The translations under genes were made by a program, and so were the position numbers. The notes beneath the pieces are model-generated. The model ran no database searches. It had not been told where the DNA came from and saw nothing but the letters and a program-made list of their open reading frames with translations. Positions 51,528 through 59,416 of a DNA stretch of 64,000 bases are shown here, in pieces (the stretch's first letter is position 1; each line of letters starts with the position of its first letter). The DNA lies in the NCBI RefSeq assembly GCF_003967535.1, contig NZ_BIFR01000001.1:859493-923492 (forward strand). The letters run 5' to 3'. This DNA comes from Tengunoibacter tsumagoiensis. Its GTDB lineage: Bacteria > Chloroflexota > Ktedonobacteria > Ktedonobacterales > Ktedonobacteraceae.

Positions 51528-54500
51528 GTGCGTTTTTTCCCTCATTTGGCTCAAGAGAAGTTGATGCAACGTTTGCGGTCGAAAGATCCTCTCACACCAG
51601 AAGGATCTTTGCGTCGTTCGCGGCCTGAATTAGTGACTTCACCTCTCTTTCCTGTGCCTCAGGAGGTAGGGCGTACCGGTGACGAAGGGAGTCAGGATCT
51701 ACCCCCCCTGCCTCAATCTACCTGGCATAAAGTAGTAGAGAGTCCTCAGAGCCATCACACAAGTTATCCGCCCCGTCCTTCTCTCCCGCCACCTCCTCTC
51801 CCGGCTCCATGGCATCCTCTGCTGTTATTATGGCGCCGATTGCCACCGGTGCTTTTTTTCTGGCTTTGTGCCTGCACACTATTTATGCTTCTCGGGGCAG
51901 GCTTTGGTCTGGTCAGTGTGTTAGGAAAAGGGCTGGGGCCCACCCCTCAGAGAACTGGAATGACCTTGCAGATCTCGCAGCATGAAGTATCTCCAGGCAT
52001 GACCTTTATTTTGCATGGCGCCGGCTTTACCCCTCTAGGAAAGATTGCCTTAACACGCGATGCCGCTATCCCTATCCGCAATGTTGAGCGAGATGCTCTT
52101 ATTCGTGCTGATAAACAGGGAAACTTTGTGGATGTCATCCTGGTTGAGAATGATTGGAGCAATGGCGTCCATACCCTGAACGCCGAAGATGCCGGAACCC
52201 ATAAGCTGATCTCTTTTCCCATTACAGTAACGGGCCATGGTGTTGCCTTACGACCAGCCCATTTAGAGCTGTCTGCTACGAGCCTCGATTTTGGTGCGGG
52301 CGATCAGGCTACTAATAGCACAGAGACGGTGACATTGACTAATCTTGGCGATGGACAGATCACCTGGGAGGGTTATACAACAGCCTCCTGGCTTATGTTA
52401 AGCCCCCGTAGTGGTAGCTTCTCACGCGCCAATCCGTTGCAGGTAAAGATAGCGGTCGACCGATCCCAGATCAGTCCGGCGGATTATACTGCTCAGGTGC
52501 TCTTCTCGTCCGACGCTGGTAATCTTGTATTGCCAGTGACAATGCAGGTAACATCGCTGGATGCAAGCCATCAGGCCATATTACAGGTCTCCCCAGTGGT
52601 GCTCTCGTTTACCGCCACTGATGGAGGAGCGCTTCCAGCCACTCAGAGTTTTACGATTAGCAATCCCGGCGCACAATCAATGCAATGGTCATTGAACTCA
52701 GATTCGTCCTGGCTGATGACTTCAGCTCATAGCCAGACAATGAGCGCCAATTCTAGCACAACTGTTACGGTAAGTGTCAATACCGGTGTGCTCCTGCCAG
52801 GTACCTACAATGGGACACTGACCTTGACTGCTCAAGCGGTAGGAGGTGTCCTGCATAGCCCCCAGAATATTTATGTGAGCGTAACAGTTTTGCCTCCCTG
52901 CACACTTCAACTCTCGTCTGCGATTCTTTCGTTTGCGGGAGCTGCCGATCAGACTGCTCCTATGCCTAAGAGTGTAACGATAAGTGCTGGTGCTAGCTGC
53001 AATAATCCTGTTAGCTGGCATGCCTCCAGCAGTACGAACTGGCTAACAGTCAGTGATAAGAATGGTGTGACACCTGATTCTCTTACCATTGGGATTAATT
53101 CTACTGGCCTGAAAGTAGGCAGCTACAGCGGTTCTGTAACGCTTAGTTCATCGGTAGGAACACAGCTTCTGCTGGTTAATCTGACGCTGGGGCAGCCCTC
53201 TGCGCCAATTATAACGCTAGGTAACACTTCATTAACGTTTAGTGGTGTTGCAGGTAATATAGTTACCAGTACTCAGGTCGTGCATATGGCAAATAGTGGA
53301 GAGAGCCCACTCATCTGGAATGCTGGTGCATCGACGGGGAGTGGTGGGGCCTGGCTCATAGTTTCTCCAACCTCAGGAACTATTTTGCCTCATCAGTCGA
53401 TTGATCTTACAGTCAACGCGAATGCTCTTACGGGCCAGGGATCTGGCACTTATCCGGGTTCACTACGCATTATTGGGACCAATGATATAGGCCAGAATGC
53501 CGTGGGCAGCCCCTTTCTGCTTCCTGTGAGCTTTGGCTTGCAGGCCCCCTGTACGCTTCAGGTCTCGCCAGGTATGTTGAGCTTTGCCGGACCTGCAGGA
53601 CAGGGAAGCCCTGCTGCCCAACCACTCACTCTATCTACTATGGGAGCCTGCACGAATGCTTTAAATTGGACCAGTACTGTCTCTACCGTTTCAGGTGGTT
53701 CCTGGTTGACAGCTGCTGCCAGTGGGAGTCTGACCGTTGGAGGTAGTGCTACCAGCCCTATTGGTGTCTCTCTCTCTAGCCTCGCAGTGGGGACATACCA
53801 GGGAAGCGTGGTTGTGGCCGCTCAGGATAGTGTGACGCATACGGCCATTGGAAGCCCACAAACAGTTCAGGTTACATTGACAGTTCAGCCTCCCTGCACA
53901 TTACAGGCGCCAGTGCCCGCAAGCGTTAATTTTACGGCTGAAGCTGGAGTGAATCCTGCAACTCAGACCTTTACAGTGGGAGTGACGGGCACCTGTAGTG
54001 GTACTGTAACAATTACTCCGTCAGTCGTATTAAACTCAGGTACGGGCTGGCTGAGTATCTCGCCAGTCCAGGGTACGCTTACAGCAGGCACTACTGCGAG
54101 CTTTGTTGTCAGTGTTACTTCGAGTGCCCTGGCCACCGCCACCTATAGTGGAAGCATCTCATTAGCTGGTCAGAATAGTGGGTTCACACTGGCCGGAAGC
54201 CCACAGTTGCTAAATGTGGGCCTGGTGGTTCAGACGGCTCCTCATCTAACTGCGAGCCCGTCCTCGATTATTTTTAATGTTGCGACGGGAAATCAATCTC
54301 AGGTGGTGACAGTTGGCAATACTGGGAGCTTTCCTTTGAACTGGCTGGCGGCTTTGCAGTCCACAGCACCCTCATGGGTGACGCTCTCAGCGACTTCGGG
54401 ATATAATCTGCAAGGAAATACCACCCTGACCGTTCAGATCAATGCTACTGGCCTGACTGGAGGGACTACCTATAATACGGGCGTTGTGATTAGTGCGCTT

Positions 54501-55142
54501 GATCCAAATACGAGTGGGGTAACGGCTGGAAGCCCAATCACGATTCCAATCACCATTAATGTGGCTGTTCCTGCCATGCAAGTAAGTACAACGACGCTCA
54601 ATTACACGACCACTGTGGGAACCAACCCCGCTGACAAGACGCTGACCATCAGTAATACAGGCGGCAATACCTTAAGTTGGACGGCTGGGAGCCCTTCCCA
54701 ATCGTGGCTCAGTCTGAGTGCGACGAGTGGAAGTGATGCATCTGGTGGGAGCTCACCACTTGTCTTTAGCATCAATGTCATTGGCCTGGCTGCCAGTCCT
54801 ACCCCTTATACTGCTACTGTGGTGCTTACCCCATCAACGGGCCTGCCAGCTACGATTACCGTCTCAGTAATGGTAAGTGCGATGACTGGCAGTCCAAATC
54901 CAACCCCAACTCCGACGGCAATGCCCAGTCCAGGGGTGACCCCAACGGCGACCGCTCTGACTGTCACCCCTACGCCAACGGCCTCTGTCACTGCAACTCC
55001 CGCTACACCCTTACCTGGCCCATCTGAGACGCCTGTTTCCACCGCTCTGCCAACCCCTGTTGAGACGCCTGCGCCTACAGCTCTGCCAACTCAACTGGTT
55101 CCAGTGACCAGGATTGAAAACCTGCATGGCTTCATTTTCTGA
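51528..55142 (+). CDS. Giant membrane-anchored surface protein with BACON/Ig-like repeats
   Basis: 1204 residues. A Pro-rich cytoplasmic N terminus (about 1-105) precedes one membrane helix (about 108-135, VLFFWLCACTLFMLLGAGFGLVSVLG), a short beta domain, and about nine 95-110-residue BACON/Ig-like repeats. Each repeat has a W-L-x-(V/L)-(S/T)-P/A-x-S-G signature and a YxGxVxL-type strand. A Pro-Thr-rich tail like that of the protein at 1-2478 ends it. This signal-anchor topology places the repeats outside the cell. BACON-type domains are thought to bind glycans or act as spacers. Start GTG 51528 with AGAGGA upstream; ATG 51564 is possible. Confidence 0.8.
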   Translation: MRFFPHLAQEKLMQRLRSKDPLTPEGSLRRSRPELVTSPLFPVPQEVGRTGDEGSQDLPPLPQSTWHKVVESPQSHHTSYPPRPSLPPPPLPAPWHPLLLLWRRLPPVLFFWLCACTLFMLLGAGFGLVSVLGKGLGPTPQRTGMTLQISQHEVSPGMTFILHGAGFTPLGKIALTRDAAIPIRNVERDALIRADKQGNFVDVILVENDWSNGVHTLNAEDAGTHKLISFPITVTGHGVALRPAHLELSATSLDFGAGDQATNSTETVTLTNLGDGQITWEGYTTASWLMLSPRSGSFSRANPLQVKIAVDRSQISPADYTAQVLFSSDAGNLVLPVTMQVTSLDASHQAILQVSPVVLSFTATDGGALPATQSFTISNPGAQSMQWSLNSDSSWLMTSAHSQTMSANSSTTVTVSVNTGVLLPGTYNGTLTLTAQAVGGVLHSPQNIYVSVTVLPPCTLQLSSAILSFAGAADQTAPMPKSVTISAGASCNNPVSWHASSSTNWLTVSDKNGVTPDSLTIGINSTGLKVGSYSGSVTLSSSVGTQLLLVNLTLGQPSAPIITLGNTSLTFSGVAGNIVTSTQVVHMANSGESPLIWNAGASTGSGGAWLIVSPTSGTILPHQSIDLTVNANALTGQGSGTYPGSLRIIGTNDIGQNAVGSPFLLPVSFGLQAPCTLQVSPGMLSFAGPAGQGSPAAQPLTLSTMGACTNALNWTSTVSTVSGGSWLTAAASGSLTVGGSATSPIGVSLSSLAVGTYQGSVVVAAQDSVTHTAIGSPQTVQVTLTVQPPCTLQAPVPASVNFTAEAGVNPATQTFTVGVTGTCSGTVTITPSVVLNSGTGWLSISPVQGTLTAGTTASFVVSVTSSALATATYSGSISLAGQNSGFTLAGSPQLLNVGLVVQTAPHLTASPSSIIFNVATGNQSQVVTVGNTGSFPLNWLAALQSTAPSWVTLSATSGYNLQGNTTLTVQINATGLTGGTTYNTGVVISALDPNTSGVTAGSPITIPITINVAVPAMQVSTTTLNYTTTVGTNPADKTLTISNTGGNTLSWTAGSPSQSWLSLSATSGSDASGGSSPLVFSINVIGLAASPTPYTATVVLTPSTGLPATITVSVMVSAMTGSPNPTPTPTAMPSPGVTPTATALTVTPTPTASVTATPATPLPGPSETPVSTALPTPVETPAPTALPTQLVPVTRIENLHGFIF

Positions 55143-55156
55143 CGATCTGGTGACCC

Positions 55157-56032
55157 TTAGAAGGTAAGTAAGGCCCTGGCTTTGGCAACTTCTCCTGCAT
55201 CGTGAACCCAATCCTCTTTCTTTTGCTCATCCAGTTTGATGGGGGTCTCCATCAGTGCACTGGCATGGGCCAGACGTGTATCACTTAAAAAAGTGCTTAG
55301 CCCTTCGCGACTGATCAATCCTTCATCCAGGCGTGAATGCACGTCACGATGGCTGCCCAACTCTTTCTCTGTATTATTGAGATGAATCACTTTAACACGC
55401 TTTAATCCAATGGTGGCATCGCAATGATCCAGCACTGCCAGGGCTGAGGCTGCGGTTGAGAGATCGTGCCCTGCTCCCCAGAGATGGGCAGTATCGAGAC
55501 AGACCCCTAACCGTTGATCATAGCCAGGAGATTGGGAAAAATAAGCCAGGATCGCTGCCAGTTGTTCAAAACTATGTCCAAGCGAATGGCCTGCTCCTAC
55601 ATCATTCTCGAGTAACAGCATTACTTCGGTTGGTGTTGCTGGCAGAATACGTTCTATACCTGCAATGACGCGGTCGATTCCGGCCTGTGTGCCAGCACCA
55701 CGATGGCTACCTGTATGAAAAACGACATATTTTGCGCCTAACAGGGCACCACGTTGAAGGGTCCATGTCAAAAGATGAATCGATTTCTCCCAATTGCTCT
55801 CATCGGGTGCCCCCAGGTTGATGAGATAGGGTGCATGAAGAACGATGGGGTCAAGTTTGCATTCTCGGGCCATCTGGGCAAAGTTTGTACATCCTTCGGG
55901 ATCATCGGCTGGCGGTTTCCAGGCAGTAGGATTGCTGGCAAAGATCTGCATCGCTTCACAGCCGATCTGCTGGGCAATCTGAGCGGCCTTGAGCGGTTTG
56001 GAGTTGGTGGGCATATGGCGGCCAATGCGCAT
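55157..56032 (-). CDS. nfo: Endonuclease IV (AP endonuclease family 2)
   Basis: A 291-residue TIM-barrel enzyme of DNA base-excision repair that cuts 5' of abasic sites. Metal-binding segments are present in order: LHAPYLINLGAPD, YVVFHTGSHRG, LLLENDVGAG, VCLDTAHLWGAGHD, KVIHLNNTEKELGSHRD.H and a final METP. The usual Zn ligands (three His, Glu, Asp) are therefore conserved. Length is normal. It follows scpB by 32 nt in the same direction, so both are probably co-transcribed. Confidence 0.92.
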   Translation of the reverse strand: MRIGRHMPTNSKPLKAAQIAQQIGCEAMQIFASNPTAWKPPADDPEGCTNFAQMARECKLDPIVLHAPYLINLGAPDESNWEKSIHLLTWTLQRGALLGAKYVVFHTGSHRGAGTQAGIDRVIAGIERILPATPTEVMLLLENDVGAGHSLGHSFEQLAAILAYFSQSPGYDQRLGVCLDTAHLWGAGHDLSTAASALAVLDHCDATIGLKRVKVIHLNNTEKELGSHRDVHSRLDEGLISREGLSTFLSDTRLAHASALMETPIKLDEQKKEDWVHDAGEVAKARALLTF

Positions 56033-56064
56033 AGAGCTCTTTCTTCTTTCTTGTTACCTGGATT

Positions 56065-56652
56065 TTAGAGTGTGGTTGCATTATCTTGCATTGTTTGATC
56101 AGAGGGTTGTGGTGGTGTAATTCCTGGCAACTGTTCTAGCGTCGTCAGGCCAAACTGCTGTAGAAAATCTGGTGTAGTGGCGAAGAGCGCTGGACGGCCA
56201 ATCGTCTGTGCGCGACCCACTTCAGAGACCAGGCCGTGTTGAAGAAGGCTCGCCAGTGCACGATCGCTATTGACGCCGCGGATGGCTTCGATCTGGCTAC
56301 GTGTAATGGGCTGACGATAGGCGATGACTGCCAGGGTCTCCAGAGCTGCTGATGTGAGCTTAGCGGTCAGGGGCAGACCCAGGAGCGCGGCTACATAACG
56401 GGCATGCTCTGGTGCAGTGACCAGTTGTACCTGCTCGTTGAGCCGTTGTAGACGAATACCACGCAGGCGTTCCACTAGTTCTCTCTCGAGCTGGTGGAGT
56501 GCCTGCGTTAATTGTTCATCGTCGCAATTTAATAATTTACGCAGCTCGCTACGCTCCAGGGGACGGCCAGCAACGAAAAGCAGGCTTTCGATGATCATCC
56601 CACGTTCTCTGGTTGTATGCGGTGCTTCGGCCTGAGTTTCTACAACATCCAT
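56065..56652 (-). CDS. scpB: Segregation and condensation protein B
   Basis: A 195-residue protein with two winged helices. IIESLLFVAGRPLERSELRKLL and the later TLAVIAYRQPITRSQIEAIRGVNSD are diagnostic of ScpB, the KITE subunit of SMC-ScpAB condensin. The C-terminal GRPALFATTPDFLQQFGL is also typical. ScpA is not adjacent, which is unusual but known in some phyla. First gene of a two-gene unit with nfo. Confidence 0.93.
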   Translation of the reverse strand: MDVVETQAEAPHTTRERGMIIESLLFVAGRPLERSELRKLLNCDDEQLTQALHQLERELVERLRGIRLQRLNEQVQLVTAPEHARYVAALLGLPLTAKLTSAALETLAVIAYRQPITRSQIEAIRGVNSDRALASLLQHGLVSEVGRAQTIGRPALFATTPDFLQQFGLTTLEQLPGITPPQPSDQTMQDNATTL

Positions 56653-56747
56653 CTTACAAAAAAGTATAGCATAGCTGACAACAACCAGAGCGTATCACGA
56701 TAGTCTCTTAGCGATCGAAATAGATTCTAGAGCATTTATAACAATCT

Positions 56748-56875
56748 TAAGTAGGGCGTCTCTTTCCACGGTTCGGGCTCTGTAATATGAGCCCCTCCAT
56801 AGCTCAATAGGAAACGGGACATGGGAACAGAAGCTATGGTGGGGGTACCATTGTTGAGCTTCGAGATTGCGGAAG
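56748..56875 (-). repeat. Palindromic repeat copy interrupted by IS110 (left part)
   Basis: From aagtaggg at 56748 this matches the reverse complement of the 50-51 kb repeats: gagcccctccatagctcaat, then gaaacgggacatggg, then gaacagaagctatgg, then gagcttc..gat...ggaag. It stops at 56875, where the element starts, and its missing end lies at 58571-58600. Nothing else is seen between scpB and here. Confidence 0.8.
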
Positions 56876-56986
56876 ACCCTCTATGTCAAGTCCGAAAAAC
56901 GCAGAAGGAACAGAGCGGAAAAGAACAGGGAGGCGATGAAGACATGCGCCGCTCTGGCCAGACATGCGCACGTGTACCACACTGCC

Positions 56987-57025
56987 ATGGGCTGTCAAGG
57001 AAAGCGAAGCGGCTTGACAGCCCAT
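56987..57025. repeat. Hairpin in the IS110 right-end region
   Basis: Arms atgggctgtcaag (56987-56999) and its complement (57013-57025) form a 13-bp stem with a 13-nt loop, in the non-coding part downstream of the transposase. It may end the transposase transcript or protect the element from outside transcription. Confidence 0.65.
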
Positions 57026-57126
57026 AGCTTGCGTGGCGAAAAAAGACCATGCCTCGCCACAGGCAAAAACGAAAGAGGTTGCTCTCTTTTTTGTCGACCA
57101 ACGGATCACTACGCCCTGACGAGATC

Positions 57127-58371
57127 TCACGCTGCGCGCTTGGCATGCACGCGTTGAGCGGCCTCAAAGGTCTCCGTCTGGTAACACGTCTTGTTCATCC
57201 ACATGCGATAGAGAATTCTCACCCAGATCTGAGCTAACGCACGCACCGCCATGCTGTGACTCTTGCCTTCAGCCCGTTTGCGGCGATAGTATGCTCGTGC
57301 CCAGGCTTCTTGTCGGATACTTTCCCACGCAAACTGGTAGAGCGCATTGCGCAGCGGTTTCACACAGGCAAAGCGCTTGTGCGCTCTGGCGAAATTGCCA
57401 CTGCTGAAAGGAACGGGGGCGGTCCCAGCCAGGGTCTGAACACATCCGGCATCCTGGTAGCGGGTCCGATCATCTCCCCATTCGGCAAGTAACCGAGGGG
57501 CCAGACGTGGACCCGCACCAGGCAGACTGGCAAACAGCTCCTGATCCTCATGGGTCAAAAAAAGGGTGGCAATCTCTTTCTCATAGGCTGCAATGTCCTC
57601 GACGACCACCAGCAGTTGTTTGATCAACGAGAGGGCCAGGCGTGATTTGGTGCGAACGATCACCTCCTTCGCACGCAGATGCGGTCGGCTCAGTTCGGCA
57701 GCGATCGTCTTCGCGACGGCAGCAGGATTGCGGTGCTTCCCTTGACGCAAGGTCTCTTCCATCTCCTCAATCGAGGCCGCACCGGCAGCCTCGGGCGTCG
57801 GATAGGTGTGCAAGAAGATCAAGGTGGAGTGCTGCTGCAATTTGGCGAAAAACGTCAACGCGGCAGGGTAATAGTCTTTGAGGCACGCCGTCAACTGATT
57901 GACCAGTCGCGTCTGCATCTGCACCAGCGCATCCTGATCGCGCGTCAAGGTCTTCAATTCTTGCACCTTGGGACTATCAGGAGCGAGACGGCGCAACTCA
58001 GCCTGATCGAAGCGTCCTGTTTTGGCCAGCAAATAGGCATCAATCTGGTCCGTCTTCGCTCCTGCCGCTTTGCGCAGGGCATTGGCCGTTTTGGGGTTGA
58101 CGGGGTAGACAGGAATCCCCGTTTCCAACAGAAAGGTGATGAGCAGCCCATGGCTGGTCTCGACGACACAGACGATCTCCTCAAGATGAGGGGTGATGTT
58201 CAACAAAAACAGCTTGAGATCTTCCAAGCCTTCCTGGCTATGAGGAACCCGTCGAGATCCCACCCGGCGACCAGCTTCATCGAGCACCACGATATCATGG
58301 TGTTGATCCGCCCAATCCAATCCAACGTACCACATCGCATGGATCCTTTCTGAGAGCAACTCCTGGGACAT
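57127..58371 (-). CDS. IS110-family serine/DEDD transposase
   Basis: A 414-residue transposase. The N-terminal RuvC-like DEDD domain has Asp in VGLDWADQ (residue 19), Glu in VVETSHG and the Asp pair in KTDQIDAYLLA. The C-terminal Transposase_20 domain has the helix-hairpin LPGAGPRLAPRLLAEWG and the catalytic Ser region PVPFSSGN. All catalytic positions are present, so it is probably active. IS110 enzymes are programmed by a bridge RNA made from the element. Start ATG 58371 with AAGGA; an internal ATG 36 nt on is less likely. Confidence 0.93.
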   Translation of the reverse strand: MSQELLSERIHAMWYVGLDWADQHHDIVVLDEAGRRVGSRRVPHSQEGLEDLKLFLLNITPHLEEIVCVVETSHGLLITFLLETGIPVYPVNPKTANALRKAAGAKTDQIDAYLLAKTGRFDQAELRRLAPDSPKVQELKTLTRDQDALVQMQTRLVNQLTACLKDYYPAALTFFAKLQQHSTLIFLHTYPTPEAAGAASIEEMEETLRQGKHRNPAAVAKTIAAELSRPHLRAKEVIVRTKSRLALSLIKQLLVVVEDIAAYEKEIATLFLTHEDQELFASLPGAGPRLAPRLLAEWGDDRTRYQDAGCVQTLAGTAPVPFSSGNFARAHKRFACVKPLRNALYQFAWESIRQEAWARAYYRRKRAEGKSHSMAVRALAQIWVRILYRMWMNKTCYQTETFEAAQRVHAKRAA

Positions 58372-58372
58372 C

Positions 58373-58505
58373 GGGTCCTTCTATTGTGGTGCTCGAAGCA
58401 ACGACCCTCCAATCATCGATGGACCCAGGAATACTGCCAAGGGAAGAGCGATCTTCCGATAGCGGTCAAGCCGTGTGGAGACAAAAGTCTTTCCCCTGGC
58501 AGGTC
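58373..58505 (-). ncRNA. Candidate IS110 bridge RNA
   Basis: Read on the minus strand, two stem-loops follow each other. The target-type loop is 58500-58436: outer stem from gccaggggaaaga with tcttcccttggc, internal loop, small cgg-cttga-ccg apex. The donor-type loop is 58426-58373: outer stem gggtcc with ggaccc. The internal loops carry ttgtctcc (58484-58477), equal to the left target; cggaag (58458-58453), complementary to core plus right target; gagggtc (58409-58403), equal to the left donor end; and atagaag (58384-58378), complementary to core plus right donor end. Further hairpins at 58505-58560 may form its 5' part. This is the architecture described for IS110 bridge RNAs; transcription is inferred. 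Confidence 0.75.
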
Positions 58506-58570
58506 TGTTGAACAGGTTTTTTTCCTGCTCTCGCCCGTGATCAAAAGGGCTTACCTGCATCTTACCATAG

Positions 58571-58770
58571 AAGGAGACAAGCGACCTTCCCTACTTGTCT
58601 TGCCATATATTACACTATTTCAGCTATAAAACACTGTAAAGTAGGGAAAGCTGCTTGTCTCTTTCCACTGTTGCCACTCCGCTGTGTGAGCCCCTCCATA
58701 GCTCAATGTTCAAGTTGAGCCATGAAGGAGTGACGATAGTTGAGGTGGAACAGGGGAAAGAGCCTCTTCA
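58571..58770. repeat. Remainder of the interrupted repeat plus one more copy
   Basis: 58571-58600 (ggagacaagcgaccttccctacttg) is the end of the copy split by IS110. After a ~35-nt AT-rich spacer, another copy begins at about 58637 (taaagtagggaaagctgctt), with the gagcccctccatagctcaat internal part, and decays by about 58770. So the locus had at least two tandem copies before the insertion. Confidence 0.8.
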
Positions 58771-58847
58771 TCATACACCCGGGTATGAGCAAGATTTGCA
58801 ATTGTATTCGGCCACGATTTTGTAATTCTGAAAATGTGAAAATACCC

Positions 58848-58876
58848 TTGACTTTTGGACAAAAATAGTGTATAGT
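58848..58876 (+). promoter_or_regulatory. Promoter of the aspS leader transcript
   Basis: TTGACT (58848-58853), 17 bp, TATAGT (58871-58876). Transcription would start near 58883, just before the T-box leader. Confidence 0.8.
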
Positions 58877-58899
58877 TAATAGTAACATTTAAGTAGAGG

Positions 58900-59213
58900 C
58901 ATTGATTGGGACAGATTGATAGGTTCCGCTGGTAGCAGAGAGCGATGCAAATGCTGAGAGCATCGTTGCTAGCCCCTGGCAATGACACCCATGAGCCAAC
59001 CAGTGAATGATCGTAAAAACGTCGGTAGCTGGTCTTCGGGATACGCCCGTTAACGCGTGGCAGTTGGCCCTGATTTTATATGGCTTAACTGCATAAGGTT
59101 CTTTATTCGCAATTTTTTTGTACAAGTTTTTGCGAATAGAACAAATGGTGGTGGTACCACGATTGGCCTTCAGGCCCTCGTCCTCCAGAAGAGAGGAGCG
59201 AGGGTTTTTTTAT
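58900..59213 (+). promoter_or_regulatory. T-box riboswitch (Asn specificity) controlling aspS
   Basis: The T-box core tggtggtaccacg (59151-59163) is followed by a terminator whose stem pairs ccctcg-tcctc (59177-59187) with gagg-ag-cgaggg (59197-59206) before seven T (59207-59213). The T-box core can pair instead with upstream sequence as antiterminator. The long structured 5' region holds hairpins (for example cgatgc/gcatcg near 58940) and an AAC triplet in cgttaacgcg (about 59052), a candidate Asn specifier. In T-boxes uncharged tRNA binds specifier and antiterminator and switches on the downstream synthetase. The specifier assignment is tentative, the T-box itself firm. Confidence 0.85.
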
Positions 59214-59242
59214 TGCCTCCAGATTCTAAAAGGACTGTTGAC

Positions 59243-59284
59243 ATGGATAGCGACGATAACGATCGCGAGGAGGACACCTGGTAG
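59243..59284 (+). CDS. Possible Asp-rich 13-codon leader peptide
   Basis: ATG 59243 opens MDSDDNDREEDTW and TAG ends it at 59284. AAGGA lies 8 nt upstream, a better site than that of aspS itself. Five of 13 residues are Asp, one Asn and two Glu. It lies between the T-box terminator and aspS. Downstream, tctatcaa (near 59289) can pair with ttgataga (near 59358), with an inner agcagg/cctgc pair, enclosing a region before the aspS start. This is consistent with ribosome-stalling control by Asp-tRNA supply; unproven. Confidence 0.45.
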   Translation: MDSDDNDREEDTW

Positions 59285-59416
59285 TTTGTCTATCAAGCTA
59301 AGCAGGTTTGTCGAGTGTCTTCCCCGCCTTTCCCATTCGGCAAGCCTGCGCTCATTGATAGATAGATTACTACACCCATTCCTGCTGATCAGGTCTGGGC
59401 GAGGGAGCTTTATGCC

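Larger units (their letters stand above)
56876..58570 (-). mobile_element. IS110-family insertion sequence, complete (about 1695 bp)
   Basis: Comparison with intact repeats fixes both ends. The left flank ends in cggaag (56870-56875) and the right flank begins aaggagacaagcgacc (58571). Joining them at the shared aag rebuilds the repeat sequence gg-aag-gagacaagcg found in the copy at 51003-51164 (read on the opposite strand). There are no terminal inverted repeats and only the 2-3 bp core is duplicated, as known for IS110. In transposase orientation the left end is at 58570. The transposase has a 199-nt upstream non-coding region and a 251-nt downstream one. Confidence 0.85.

Noticed and set aside
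56821-57157. Short ORFs in the right-end region of IS110
   Set aside because: Non-coding end of the element. No homology or ribosome-binding sites seen, and hairpin sequence dominates.
57679-58353. 224-codon plus-strand ORF inside the IS110 element
   Set aside because: Antisense shadow of the transposase gene, which has full family motifs on the minus strand.
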